DNA of 64,000 nucleotides, taken from Chitinophaga sp. (lineage in GTDB: Bacteria > Bacteroidota > Bacteroidia > Chitinophagales > Chitinophagaceae). Below, piece after piece: positions 23,878 through 33,030 of this stretch. Under the pieces are notes generated by a model, which was not told the origin of the DNA, made no database searches, and worked only from the letters and a program-made list of their open reading frames with translations. The DNA is taken from assembly GCF_017745275.1 (NCBI RefSeq), contig NZ_JAGHZS010000004.1:434001-498000 (forward strand). Reading direction: 5' to 3'. Both the position numbers and the translations under genes were made by a program. The stretch's first letter is position 1, and every line of letters starts with the position of its first letter.

Positions 23878-25089
23878 ATGCAAAACACCATACACATAGG
23901 ACTCATCCGGGAAGAAAAACATCCGCACGACAACCGCGTGGCCTTTACTCCCAAACAATGCCAGTGGATTTTGCACCACTTCCCACAGGTACGGCTATAC
24001 GTACAACCATCCCCTCGTCGCTGCTTCACCGATGAAGAATATAAAAACGCAGGCATTCCACTCCTGGAAGATCTCTCCGGATGCAGCATACTGCTGGGCA
24101 TCAAAGAAGTACCGGTAGAACAACTCCTGGCAGGCAAAACCTATCTCTTCTTCAGCCACACGAAAAAAAAGCAACCACATAATCAAAGGATGCTGCAAAC
24201 CATCCTGCAAAAAAACATCACGCTGATAGACTATGAATGCCTCGTACATCCCGACGGACAACGCATCCTGGGCTTCGGCTTCTTCGCCGGCATTGTAGGC
24301 GCCCACAACGGCCTCCTCGCCTTCGGTGAAAAAACAAAAAGCTTTCACTTCAAAAGAGTACATACCTGCCACGATTTCCAGGAACTGATAGGACACTATT
24401 TTGGTATCAAACTGCCACCCATGAAAATCGTTATTACCGGCTCCGGACGCGTAGCAGCAGGTGCCCTGGAAATCATGGGCCTGCTCGGTATCAAGTACCT
24501 GCCACCAGAAGAATACCTGGTGAACAGCTACGCCTATCCTGTATATACACAACTGAAAGCAGGAGAACTCTACCTCAAAAAAGAAGATAAAACATACAGC
24601 AGGGCCGACTTCCACGCACATCCCGAAACCTACGAATGCCGCTTCCTGCCTTATGTTACGGCCAGCGATATCCTCATGAACGGCATCTATTGGGATCACA
24701 ACATCCCTCCCCTCTTTCATGCGGACGACCTGAAAAAAGATAATTTCCGCATACAGGTAATCGCTGACATCACAGATGATACCAACGGATCTATTCCCTG
24801 CAACCTGGGCGACAGCACCATCGAAAATCCTGTTTATGGCGTTACCAGGGATACTATGGAGCAAACCGCCCCTTATCTGCCCAATACGATAGATATGATG
24901 TGCGTCAGCAATCTGCCCAATGAACTCCCGAGAGACGCCTCCCAGTATTTTGGAGATCAGCTGATGAAATATGTATTTGAAGAATTATTAAACCCGGATA
25001 GCACAATGATACAAAATGCTACCATTGCCAGCAAAGGCCGGCTCACCGCCGCTTTCGCTTACCTGGAAGATTATGCAAAAGGTTTATAA
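23878..25089 (+). CDS. Saccharopine-dehydrogenase-like NAD(P)-dependent oxidoreductase
   Basis: 403 residues. The N-terminal half resembles the alanine dehydrogenase/transhydrogenase and lysine-forming saccharopine dehydrogenase fold (IGLIREEKHPHDNRVAFTPK, residues 7-26; the RxxFTP motif). KIVITGSGRVAAGALEIMG (~182-200) is the nucleotide-binding loop. LYVTAS-type and ITDDTNGSIPCNLGDSTI segments (~300-320) fit the substrate domain. It could catalyse saccharopine to lysine conversion or a related reaction; no other lysine gene is nearby. Convergent with trmN6, overlapping by 6 bp. Confidence 0.82.
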   Translation: MQNTIHIGLIREEKHPHDNRVAFTPKQCQWILHHFPQVRLYVQPSPRRCFTDEEYKNAGIPLLEDLSGCSILLGIKEVPVEQLLAGKTYLFFSHTKKKQPHNQRMLQTILQKNITLIDYECLVHPDGQRILGFGFFAGIVGAHNGLLAFGEKTKSFHFKRVHTCHDFQELIGHYFGIKLPPMKIVITGSGRVAAGALEIMGLLGIKYLPPEEYLVNSYAYPVYTQLKAGELYLKKEDKTYSRADFHAHPETYECRFLPYVTASDILMNGIYWDHNIPPLFHADDLKKDNFRIQVIADITDDTNGSIPCNLGDSTIENPVYGVTRDTMEQTAPYLPNTIDMMCVSNLPNELPRDASQYFGDQLMKYVFEELLNPDSTMIQNATIASKGRLTAAFAYLEDYAKGL

Positions 25090-25800
25090 ATAAAGGTAGT
25101 AAGGTGTCAGCAAAGAGGTAAAATCACTTGTATACACCCGGTTGGCCTCATGTATAGCCAGTTCTTTTATGGTAGTATCCCCTGCCTGCCGGCTGAATAT
25201 ACCCACCGTCCGAAAAAAGCCATGGTCCACACTTTGCCGGATATTTAACACCTCCCTGAGCTGAAATCCGGCCACTACAGCCAATGCGCGGAAATTCTCA
25301 AACGCAGTATAAGGCAGGAGCACAGAAACTTCTCCTGATGGCGCCAGTTGCCTGTCGATAGCGCTGATCAACGCCTGGTAACTCAGGTTAGTGGCATGCA
25401 TCGCCTGGTCTTTCTGTGCATGCCCGCTTTTAAGCGCCTGCTCATAAAAAGGAGGATTGGTAATAATAAAATCATAAGGGCATACCGCGGCCATATCTCG
25501 TATATCCGTTTCCGTGAGCACTAACCGGTCTGCCCACGGCGAGGCCGCAAAATTTGCCCGGGCCTGTACCGCTGCAGCCGGATCCAGCTCCACCGCAGTA
25601 ATAGCAGCCCTGGTTTGCTGTGCCAGCATCAAACTGAGCAAACCGGTACCAGCGCCTATATCCAGTATAGCCGGCACGGGTTTATCCACCAGGTATTGCG
25701 CCGTGAAAGCTCCCTGTATACAGGCATCTGTACACACTTTCATGGCGCAATGTTCCTGGTGAACGGTGAACTGTTTAAATTGAAAAAATGTATTTGCCAT
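25084..25800 (-). CDS. trmN6: tRNA1(Val) (adenine(37)-N6)-methyltransferase
   Basis: 238 residues. An SAM-dependent Rossmann methyltransferase: LDIGAGTGLLSLMLAQ (~46-61) binds SAM, AVELDPAAAVQARAN (~70-84) holds the acidic ribose ligand, and ITNPPFYEQALKSG (~112-125) contains the NPPF catalytic motif of N6-adenine methyltransferases. FQFKQFTVHQEHCAMKV at the N-terminus is typical of TrmN6/YfiC. It methylates A37 of a valine tRNA. It ends inside the 3' end of the convergent dehydrogenase gene and starts 2 bp from the end of the fucosidase gene upstream on the same strand. Confidence 0.9.
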   Translation of the reverse strand: MANTFFQFKQFTVHQEHCAMKVCTDACIQGAFTAQYLVDKPVPAILDIGAGTGLLSLMLAQQTRAAITAVELDPAAAVQARANFAASPWADRLVLTETDIRDMAAVCPYDFIITNPPFYEQALKSGHAQKDQAMHATNLSYQALISAIDRQLAPSGEVSVLLPYTAFENFRALAVVAGFQLREVLNIRQSVDHGFFRTVGIFSRQAGDTTIKELAIHEANRVYTSDFTSLLTPYYLYL

Positions 25801-25802
25801 CG

Positions 25803-27938
25803 TTATTTTGACTCCAACACCACGGCCAGGTTAGGCATCCGCAGATTGCGATGCACAGATACCGGGTTTGCCTCCCTGATCACACAGTTTTCTACTTTAC
25901 CATTGCCTTTAACAGAAATACCCAGCGCTTGTTCATATAACACCTGCGGCACCTGGCGATTAATGCCCATCACCATCTCTTTGGCAAAACGGTTATAATA
26001 CTTCACCACCAACTGATTTTTGCCCGCTTTCAGCGACAACAACAGTACTTCACTTTGCTGTCCGCCTCTTTCCGGATTATTATGTACCATCTGCTCTTCT
26101 CCATTCAAATACACCGCAATACCATCACCGCTGGTAAAACCAATGAGGTAATCGCCTGCCTGTGTAGCGGTAATTTCCTGTAAGATATACCTGGCCACAC
26201 TCCTGTCTCCCGGCAATTTAATCACGGCATCATTCTGCCAGCCGGATTGCAGCGTCCAGGCTTTATCTTCTTTATTGGGCCAGGGTTGCTTCGGATCAAT
26301 GTCTTTTATATTCCCATGTGTACCGTTAATACCCGACCAGAAAGGACCAGCGCTATACATAGGTCCCCACTGGAGATGAGCGGCATCATTATTCAGTGGC
26401 ACTTCGGAACCACCGGATAGCGGTATTACCTGGCTATTGCCATTCAATGTCAATTGAATATTCCTGCCTTTTTCTGCATCACTATATATCAGTTTCAAAC
26501 GTGCAGGACGCGGACTGGTAAATGCCCAGGAATCGCCCACCTCGCTGCGGTAATAACTTTCATAATCAACACCCGAAAAGCTAAACAGCGGCGTTGCATT
26601 GTCCCTGGTTAACCGGTTAACCTGACGCAATAAATGTTGCGGCGTAATATCCACGCCATCCTTGCAGGTAAGTGCCAACACCGGAATATCCTTATCGGCT
26701 ACACGAAAATCGGCCGGCAGTTGTAATTGGGTAACGCCTGCTTTCACGCTGATTTTCACCGGCAATTTTTTTCCACTGCTCAGCAACGTCACCTGGCTGA
26801 TTTTACTATTTAATCCAGGCAGCAATATCGTCCCGTTATCAGGTGTCTGAAGCAAATGTAAATAGAGTTTGCCGGGCTTAGTCGTTACTTCTCCCCAGGC
26901 AAAAGTCGTATCAAATGGGTTGGCCGATGCGCTGTAAATGGCTTCACCATTGAGTTTGAGCCAGGCCCCATTAAGCAGTAATACATCTCTCTCAAAATCT
27001 ACTACAGAGCCATCTCCCCTGGGACCAATGTTCAGCAGGTAGTTTCCTCCCCTGCTCACTACTTTAATCAGGCCTTCCAGCTTTTCGTGCGCTTTATCAG
27101 CGGCCTTACCATGCTCCTGCCAGCTACGATAGCCCCAGGTTTCATCATATACAGAAGCTGGCGTTTGCCAGGCCGATGCAATTTTATAGTCAGGGTACTG
27201 GTTATCTCCCATTACACAAAAATCTCCGGCATCATTTCCCAACCGTCCACTCACCATACATCCCGGCTGTAAACGATGCACAATACCCGCCAGATCACGG
27301 CTCTGCTGTGCTGTTAATGATCCCATATCAAACCAGATCTCAGATACCGGACCATAGTTGGTCATCAGCTCTGTTACCTGCTTTTTATTATATTCATGAT
27401 GCTCCGGTGTAATCGGGTCACTGTTAGAACTGGAAATAGGATAAGCTTGCGGAAAGTGCCAGTCGATCAGGGAAAAATACATTCCGAACTTCAGGCCATG
27501 ACGCTGACATGCATCCGATAATTCTTTCAACACATCCCGCTTAAATGGTGTAGCATCTACTACATTATAGTCGGTATAGGCAGAATGAAACATGCAAAAG
27601 CCATCATGATGCTTCGAGGTCATCACCACCGACTTCATCCCCGCCGCCTTCGCCAGCAGTACAATCGAATCCGCATTCCACTGCTCCGGATGGAATTGTT
27701 TGGCTACATCTCCATACACATCACTGTAAATACCGGCATGCGCCTGTATTTGCTCACTATATCCCCTGGTAACGGGTTTACCTTCCCAAACACCTCCCAG
27801 TGTGGAATAAATAGCACCCCAGTGAATAAACATGGAATACTTCTGGTTCTTCCACCCGGCTTGGGCGGCCTGGTCTTGTGCCAACGCAAATTGAAAGGTC
27901 ATTGTCAGACCCAGTAAAGCAATCAGGACTTTCTTCAT
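25803..27938 (-). CDS. Secreted alpha-L-fucosidase, GH29
   Basis: 711 residues with a signal peptide (1-20, ALA-Q). The GH29 catalytic barrel spans ~25-340: YSMFIHWGAIYSTLGGVWEG (34-53), SKHHDGFCMFHSAYTDYN (108-125), and EIWFDMGS with nucleophile Asp204. NYLLNIGPRGDGSV (~296-309) closes the barrel. C-terminal regions (~340-711) are beta-rich: a GH29-type C-terminal sandwich, then an area like a carbohydrate-binding or PA14-type module (YLIGFTSGDGIAVYLNGEEQ, ~622-641). It removes alpha-L-fucose from glycans, probably in the periplasm or outside the cell. Not part of a visible SusCD locus. Confidence 0.92.
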   Translation of the reverse strand: MKKVLIALLGLTMTFQFALAQDQAAQAGWKNQKYSMFIHWGAIYSTLGGVWEGKPVTRGYSEQIQAHAGIYSDVYGDVAKQFHPEQWNADSIVLLAKAAGMKSVVMTSKHHDGFCMFHSAYTDYNVVDATPFKRDVLKELSDACQRHGLKFGMYFSLIDWHFPQAYPISSSNSDPITPEHHEYNKKQVTELMTNYGPVSEIWFDMGSLTAQQSRDLAGIVHRLQPGCMVSGRLGNDAGDFCVMGDNQYPDYKIASAWQTPASVYDETWGYRSWQEHGKAADKAHEKLEGLIKVVSRGGNYLLNIGPRGDGSVVDFERDVLLLNGAWLKLNGEAIYSASANPFDTTFAWGEVTTKPGKLYLHLLQTPDNGTILLPGLNSKISQVTLLSSGKKLPVKISVKAGVTQLQLPADFRVADKDIPVLALTCKDGVDITPQHLLRQVNRLTRDNATPLFSFSGVDYESYYRSEVGDSWAFTSPRPARLKLIYSDAEKGRNIQLTLNGNSQVIPLSGGSEVPLNNDAAHLQWGPMYSAGPFWSGINGTHGNIKDIDPKQPWPNKEDKAWTLQSGWQNDAVIKLPGDRSVARYILQEITATQAGDYLIGFTSGDGIAVYLNGEEQMVHNNPERGGQQSEVLLLSLKAGKNQLVVKYYNRFAKEMVMGINRQVPQVLYEQALGISVKGNGKVENCVIREANPVSVHRNLRMPNLAVVLESK

Positions 27939-28090
27939 AGATATTTACTGTTATATAGCAGATAAAGCTAAATCGATTCAGTCAAGGAAAGGAATAGCAT
28001 TTTACCCAAAGCTGTTATCCTTTTAGCTTTCTGTGATAGCAGGTAGTTTTTCGGGAGATGTGGTTAAAATGGCTCACCACTATTGCACAG

Positions 28091-29095
28091 TTAAAAAGCG
28101 GCCCTGGCAGTAGGGATTACATCCAGCGACGCAAAATCACCAGCCAGGTATTTATAATACGCTGTAATAGCAATCATGCCTGCATTATCAGTACAATACT
28201 CAAATTTTGGAATAAACGTACGCCAGTGATATTTTTCTCCATATGCCTGTAATGCTTTACGCAGGCCGCTGTTGGCGCTTACGCCGCCGGCAATCGCAAT
28301 ATCGCGTATCCCTGTTTCCTCCGCCGCTTTCACCACCTTATTCAACAGGATCGTGATAATACGTTGCTGTATCGATGCACAGATATCCGGTAAATTTTGC
28401 TGTATGAAGTCAGGGTTTTCCTTTTGATTTTCCTGCAGAAAATAGAGAATCCCTGTTTTCAGGCCACTGAAGCTGAAGTTCAGATCCGGAATACGCGGTT
28501 CTGTAAACTTAAAACGCTCCGGGTTACCGGACTGGGCATATTTATCAATCAACGGACCACCTGGATAAGGCAGTCCCAGTATTTTGGCACTTTTATCAAA
28601 TGCTTCGCCGGCAGCATCATCCAGTGTTTCTCCGATCACGCGCATCGACAGCGGACTTTCGCATAAAACGATCTGTGTGTGGCCACCAGACACAGTTAAG
28701 CATAAAAACGGGAAATCCGGCTTGGGGTCGTCAATAAAATTAGCCAGTACATGTGCCTGCATATGATGCACACCAATCAGCGGGATATCCAGCGCCATGG
28801 CCATAGACTTGGCAAAGCAACTACCTACCAGCAGCGAACCTATCAGACCCGGCGATTGCGTGAAGGCGATGGCTGTCAACTCCTCCCGCTTTACACCCGC
28901 CGTTTGCAGGGCAATATCCACTACCGGTACAATATTCTCTTGGTGCGCCCTGGACGCCAGTTCCGGCACCACGCCCCCATATTGTTCATGTACTTTCTGA
29001 TTGGCAATATGATTGGATAACACCTTTCCATCTACCAGTACTGCCGCCCCTGTATCATCACAAGAGGATTCTATCGCTAATATTTTAACAGACAT
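28091..29095 (-). CDS. tsaD: tRNA N6-adenosine threonylcarbamoyltransferase
   Basis: 334 residues from MSVKILAIESSCDDT (ATG at 29095). The ATG at 29104 would only add MRL. TsaD/Kae1 landmarks are all present: ESSCDDTGAA (~8-17), HHMQAHVLAN (~110-119) with the metal-binding histidines, LTVSGGHTQI (~130-139), and GVSANSGLR (~270-278) with Asp near the C-terminus (CTDNAGMIA). With TsaB/E it transfers the threonylcarbamoyl group to A37 of ANN-decoding tRNAs. Essential and cytoplasmic. Its partners are not in this window. Confidence 0.96.
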   Translation of the reverse strand: MSVKILAIESSCDDTGAAVLVDGKVLSNHIANQKVHEQYGGVVPELASRAHQENIVPVVDIALQTAGVKREELTAIAFTQSPGLIGSLLVGSCFAKSMAMALDIPLIGVHHMQAHVLANFIDDPKPDFPFLCLTVSGGHTQIVLCESPLSMRVIGETLDDAAGEAFDKSAKILGLPYPGGPLIDKYAQSGNPERFKFTEPRIPDLNFSFSGLKTGILYFLQENQKENPDFIQQNLPDICASIQQRIITILLNKVVKAAEETGIRDIAIAGGVSANSGLRKALQAYGEKYHWRTFIPKFEYCTDNAGMIAITAYYKYLAGDFASLDVIPTARAAF

Positions 29096-29116
29096 AAGCC
29101 GCAAAATTAATAAAAA

Positions 29117-29135
29117 AGGCGGGAAAACCCCGCCT
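29117..29135 (-). terminator. Terminator after the ABC permease gene
   Basis: AGGCGGG - AAAAC - CCCGCCT: a 7 bp GC-rich stem with a five-base loop. On the minus strand a run of T's follows. It lies between the permease stop (29172) and the tsaD start (29095), so tsaD needs its own promoter. Confidence 0.8.
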
Positions 29136-29171
29136 GTACAACAGCATCACTGCTGCCCAATATCTTGTTGC

Positions 29172-30425
29172 CTAATTACTCCGGATAGCTACCACCGGAT
29201 CCAGCCTGCTGGCCCGATACGCAGGAATAAACCCTGCCAGCACTCCTACCACTACAGAGGCCACCATCCCAAAAATAAAGGCTGCCATGGATATCACCAT
29301 TTCAAAGGTACTGACGGAACTGATGATGCTCGTCAATATATACACCATCAATAATCCCAACATGCCTCCAATTAAGCAAAGTGTAATTGATTCCAATAAA
29401 AATTCCATCAAAATAATTCGTTTGGGCGCGCCTATAGCCTTTTTCAGGCCAATGATATTGGTCCGCTCCTTCACCGTCACAAACATAATATTCGCAATAC
29501 CGAAACTACCCACCAATAAGGAAAATATGGCAATGAGAAGTCCGCCCCCATTTATAGCAATAAACATGGAACTCAGGCTTTCATTGGCGGAGCTGATTTC
29601 ATTCAATGCAAAATCATCTTCCTCCCGCGGTTTCAGGCGGTGTGTGGCTCTCATCACACCTCTCAGTTCATCTTTCAGCTGATCCAGGCTCACACCTGGC
29701 CTGGCCTTCACCAATATGTAAGGATCTGCAAAACGGCGCTCATCCACAATGGTACGCGCAAAACGATAAGGTAAAAGAATAGCGTTATCATAACTACCTG
29801 CGCCAATCATGCTCTCCCCCTTCTTCTTCAACACCCCGATCACTTTCACATCACGGCCCGCAATCTTGACAATCTTACCCAGTGCCGATTCCGGTGAAGT
29901 AAACAGCCCATCCCAGATCGTAAATCCCAGGATAGCCACATTGGCGCCACTATTACTTTCTGTGTTGGCAAAGAAGCGTCCATCCAGTATCTGCAGGGTT
30001 TGTATCTGGTCAAAGTCATTACTCACCGCCGTCATCGTCACTCCATCCATATAATCGCTCCCATACTCCACCTTCTTGTTGCTCACATCAAAATTAAAAG
30101 ACGCATAACTCGCACTATGCACTTTATCCTGTATCGGCTTCAAATCCTTGAATTGCGGCTCCGGACGGTTCATATATTTCCACCATGCGTATTCTCCATT
30201 ACCACCCCAGGGCCACTTCTGCAGGTAAATCACGTCTTCACCCAGGTCCGCCAAATCCTTGCGGATATTGTGTTCCAGGCTGCTGGTCAACGTAAAAACC
30301 GCAATGATACAGAAAATGCCGATGGTGATGCCAAACAGCGACAAAAACGTACGCAGCTTGTTCACCTTCAGCTCGAGCATTGCCATTTTGAAACTATTCC
30401 ATAATATTTTAAGGGTCGCTATCAT
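29172..30425 (-). CDS. ABC transporter permease, MacB/FtsX type
   Basis: 417 residues. One N-terminal transmembrane helix (~20-45, [20 protein letters not shown]), a large periplasmic MacB-like domain (~46-285) and three C-terminal helices (~290-320, ~340-370, ~380-405) with FtsX-domain features ([20 protein letters not shown], then [17 protein letters not shown]). The C-terminus ends [17 protein letters not shown], a conserved tail. Such permeases work as mechanotransmitters with an ATPase (MacB) or in lipoprotein export. No ATPase gene is adjacent here; its partner must be elsewhere. Confidence 0.9.
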   Translation of the reverse strand: MIATLKILWNSFKMAMLELKVNKLRTFLSLFGITIGIFCIIAVFTLTSSLEHNIRKDLADLGEDVIYLQKWPWGGNGEYAWWKYMNRPEPQFKDLKPIQDKVHSASYASFNFDVSNKKVEYGSDYMDGVTMTAVSNDFDQIQTLQILDGRFFANTESNSGANVAILGFTIWDGLFTSPESALGKIVKIAGRDVKVIGVLKKKGESMIGAGSYDNAILLPYRFARTIVDERRFADPYILVKARPGVSLDQLKDELRGVMRATHRLKPREEDDFALNEISSANESLSSMFIAINGGGLLIAIFSLLVGSFGIANIMFVTVKERTNIIGLKKAIGAPKRIILMEFLLESITLCLIGGMLGLLMVYILTSIISSVSTFEMVISMAAFIFGMVASVVVGVLAGFIPAYRASRLDPVVAIRSN

Positions 30426-30499
30426 ATTTCAAATTTAGCGGATTTATACGCATCCCCGGTGCCAATAAACACGAAATATAGCCGGACAAAAAATTTAGT

Positions 30500-30507
30500 T
30501 ACCTTTG
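30500..30507 (+). promoter_or_regulatory. Promoter -7 box of prfC
   Basis: TACCTTTG fits TAnnTTTG, 20 bp before the ATG at 30528. It lies downstream of the in-frame ATG at 30459, which supports the shorter start of prfC. No good TTG at the -33 distance is visible. Confidence 0.5.
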
Positions 30508-30527
30508 CTGCCATTTTTCGGACATTT

Positions 30528-32111
30528 ATGAAGTACGCTAACGAAATCAATAAAAGAAAATCCTTTGCTATCATCGCCCACCCGGATGCCGGTAAAACTA
30601 CGCTGACAGAGAAATTCCTCTTGTTTGGCGGCGCTATTCAAACGGCTGGCGCGGTGAAGTCCAACAAGATAAAAAAACATACCACCTCGGATTTCATGGA
30701 AATTGAAAGACAGAGAGGTATCTCCGTGGCCACTTCCGTAATGACCTTCGAATACCGCGATATCCTCGTGAATCTCCTGGATACCCCCGGTCACAAGGAC
30801 TTTGCGGAAGATACTTATCGCACCCTGACGGCGGTAGACAGCGTGGTACTGGTGATCGACTGTGTGAAAGGGGTGGAAGAACAAACGGAAAGACTGATGG
30901 AAGTATGCCGCATGCGCGATACGCCTGTGATCATCTTCGTGAATAAAATGGACCGCGACGGTAAATATCCCTTCGACCTCCTGGATGAACTCGAGGAAAA
31001 ACTCAATATCCGTGTAAGACCTCTTAGCTGGCCTATCAACATGGGTAGCGATTTCAAAGGAGTATATAACCTGTATGATAAAAACCTCGTCGCTTTCCAA
31101 CCCAACAAAAAAGCTACCGACGACGATATCGTACCCCTGCCCGACCTCAGCAGCAGCTACGTGGATGAACACTTCAACGAAAAAGATGCCGCCCAGCTAC
31201 GGGGAGATGTAGAACTGATCGAAGGTGTATACGATGCCTTTAACCGGGAAGATTACCTCGCCGGTAAACTGGCGCCTGTATTTTTTGGTAGCGCCGTTAA
31301 CAACTTCGGTGTAAAAGACCTGCTCGATACGTTCGTTGACATAGCGCCCGTACCCCGCAACCGTACTGCAACTACCCGCGAGATAGAAGTGGGTGAAGAT
31401 AAATTCAGTGGATTCGTTTTCAAAATACATGCGAACCTCGATCCACGGCACCGCGACCGTATTGCGTTCCTCCGCGTTTGCTCCGGCAAATTTGAACGCA
31501 ACAAATTTTATCACCACGTTCGTTTAGACAAAGACGTTAGGTTCAGTAACCCTTACAGCTTCCTTGCCCGTGAAAAAAACATCGTAGACGATGCTTTCCC
31601 CGGCGACGTAGTAGGTTTATTTGATACCGGCAACTTTAAAATCGGTGATACCTTAACAGAAGGTGAAAACTTCTACATCACCGGCATTCCCAGCTTCTCC
31701 CCTGAACTTTTCAAGGAACTGGTGAATAAGGATCCGCTGAAAACGAAACAACTGGAAAAAGGTATCCGCCAGTTAACAGACGAAGGCGTTGCCCAGCTGT
31801 TTACCCAACACGGAGGCAACCGCAAAATCATCGGTTGCGTAGGAGAACTCCAGTTTGAAGTAATCCAGTACCGCCTCCTGCAGGAATATGGCGCAGCATG
31901 TCAGTTCAATACACTGCCCTTCTACAAAGCCTGCTGGCTGACCGGCCCTAAAAATAAAATCGAAGAGTTCATCCGCTTTAAATCTTCCAACATCGTAGAA
32001 GATAAAGACGGACACCTGGTATACCTGGCCCAATCTGAATGGTACTTAAATACCGAAAGAACCAATAACCCGGATATCCAGTTCAACTTCACTTCCGAGA
32101 TACATAAGTAA
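30528..32111 (+). CDS. prfC: Peptide chain release factor 3
   Basis: 527 residues from [20 protein letters not shown] (ATG at 30528). The frame can be extended to 30459, but that adds 23 non-conserved residues and covers the -7 box. RF3 landmarks: HPDAGKTTL (P loop, ~18-26), the switch region with [14 protein letters not shown] (~65-78), [11 protein letters not shown] (~90-100) and [10 protein letters not shown] (~142-151), then domains II/III including [12 protein letters not shown] GTPase that removes RF1/RF2 from ribosomes after termination. Length matches the family (~525-530). Stop codon is the first base triplet of hairpin repeat A. Confidence 0.96.
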   Translation: MKYANEINKRKSFAIIAHPDAGKTTLTEKFLLFGGAIQTAGAVKSNKIKKHTTSDFMEIERQRGISVATSVMTFEYRDILVNLLDTPGHKDFAEDTYRTLTAVDSVVLVIDCVKGVEEQTERLMEVCRMRDTPVIIFVNKMDRDGKYPFDLLDELEEKLNIRVRPLSWPINMGSDFKGVYNLYDKNLVAFQPNKKATDDDIVPLPDLSSSYVDEHFNEKDAAQLRGDVELIEGVYDAFNREDYLAGKLAPVFFGSAVNNFGVKDLLDTFVDIAPVPRNRTATTREIEVGEDKFSGFVFKIHANLDPRHRDRIAFLRVCSGKFERNKFYHHVRLDKDVRFSNPYSFLAREKNIVDDAFPGDVVGLFDTGNFKIGDTLTEGENFYITGIPSFSPELFKELVNKDPLKTKQLEKGIRQLTDEGVAQLFTQHGGNRKIIGCVGELQFEVIQYRLLQEYGAACQFNTLPFYKACWLTGPKNKIEEFIRFKSSNIVEDKDGHLVYLAQSEWYLNTERTNNPDIQFNFTSEIHK

Positions 32112-32232
32112 AGCCAAAAGCATAAAGCTGAAAGCAAAAAGCTATTGTTGCGATTGATTAATGCGTATATAATATTCGCTATAGTTACTCGCTGCAATAG
32201 CTTTTTGCTTTCAGCTTTTTGCTTTTTGCTTA
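32109..32232. repeat. Hairpin repeat element, copy A
   Basis: An imperfect inverted repeat of ~124 bp. Left arm 32109-32152 and right arm 32189-32232 pair over ~43 bp (shared GCTGAAAGC, then AAAAAGCTATTG). The arms are tandem AAAGC-like units, and the loop region continues to pair weakly (GCGATTGATTAATGCG against CGCTATAGTTACTCGC). It starts exactly at the prfC stop TAA. Copies B (32413) and C (39017) share the order AAAGC units, then CTATTG, then an AT-rich centre. Confidence 0.75.
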
Positions 32233-32233
32233 A

Positions 32234-32336
32234 AAAAAAGGCCGCTTCCCGTGAACAGGTGCGGCATTGCTTGTACGACCAACTCAAATTATTGCTTTAT
32301 TGAGAATATTTTGATTTAGGTGTTGTGTATCGTGTG
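32234..32336 (-). ncRNA. Candidate small RNA with own promoter and terminator
   Basis: On the minus strand a TACTTTTGCATC box (-7 at 32347 to 32340, same TTTGCATC as the tRNA-Leu promoter) is followed by ~100 nt without a credible ORF and then by a hairpin, GCCGC - loop - GCGGC (32265 to 32241), and eight T's. It lies between repeat copies A and B and is not upstream of any minus-strand gene. The -33 TTG is poorly placed (16 bp). It does not match the 4.5S, 6S or tmRNA patterns I know. The hairpin could instead be a plain terminator. Confidence 0.35.
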
Positions 32337-32412
32337 ATGCAAAAGTAGGTTCGCCTATACAAGCAACTGTCTCAAAGCGGGAAAATGATTTACGCAATCG
32401 GGAAACTTTAAT

Positions 32413-32535
32413 AGAGCAGAAAGCGAAAAGCAGAAAGCAAAAAGCTATTGTAGTGACTGATTAGAGCGAACATGATATTCGCTTTGGTCAATCGCTGCAA
32501 TAGCTTTTTGCTTTCTGCTTTCAGCTTTCTGCTTA
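32413..32535. repeat. Hairpin repeat element, copy B
   Basis: About 123 bp with arms of ~45 bp (AGCAGAAAGC, GAAAGCAAAAAGCTATTG on the left; the mirror CAATAGCTTTTTGCTTTC on the right). The inner part pairs further (GAGCGAA with TTCGCTT), so the stem could exceed 55 bp with a small loop. The right arm begins exactly at the stop codon (32533-32535) of the minus-strand gene at 32533. Same family as copies A and C. Confidence 0.75.
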
Positions 32536-33030
32536 ATCGAAAATGATATACTGAAAAATATACTCCTCGATCGTCCCGTCCCTGGTACCTTCTACACGGG
32601 CCTCCAAATGGCGGGCGTCTTTAAAGCGATAAGTGATTTTTTTAGGGAAATCGTTGTTAAGGTCTTCTGCCACAAAGCCAATAGGCTTCAATACCCGAAG
32701 CCGCAGGCGTACCGGTGTTTGGGGCTGATGCCCTGCATACACCGGCAGGAAATATATCTCATTGTTTCTCCTGACCAGTTGCATGGTTTGCTGCAAAGCG
32801 CTGTCGGCGCCTATGATGCGCCAGGTTTTGCCGCTCCAGGTAGAGTCATTGAGCTTGCTCCAGCTTTCCACGATCGTGCTTTTGCGGGTATGCATACTCC
32901 AGGTACCGGCCAGCTTATCCAGGATGCGGAAATCTGCCGGGTTAACCTGGCCGGCTACCCGAAAGCTGCCAGCTACCAGGAATAGTAGCAGCAGTAAACT
33001 TTTACTGTTGTACCACTGCTTCTTCTCCAT
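32533..33030 (-). CDS. Secreted DUF6265-like protein
   Basis: 165 residues. The N-terminal hydrophobic segment after KKQWYNSKS (about 10-27) ends at RVAGQ, a signal peptide. The mature part shows LDKLAGTWSMH (~37-47), ESWSKLNDSTWSGKTWRIIG and LRLRVLKPIGFVAEDLNNDF followed by FPKKITYRF, the layout of DUF6265 proteins, which have no assigned function. Its first 29 bp overlap the 3' end of the UbiD gene on the same strand, so translation is likely coupled. It ends in hairpin repeat B. Confidence 0.78.
   Translation of the reverse strand: MEKKQWYNSKSLLLLLFLVAGSFRVAGQVNPADFRILDKLAGTWSMHTRKSTIVESWSKLNDSTWSGKTWRIIGADSALQQTMQLVRRNNEIYFLPVYAGHQPQTPVRLRLRVLKPIGFVAEDLNNDFPKKITYRFKDARHLEARVEGTRDGTIEEYIFQYIIFD

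Noticed and set aside
32234..32336. Identification of the candidate RNA as 4.5S, 6S or tmRNA
   Set aside because: The conserved cores of these RNAs are not visible.
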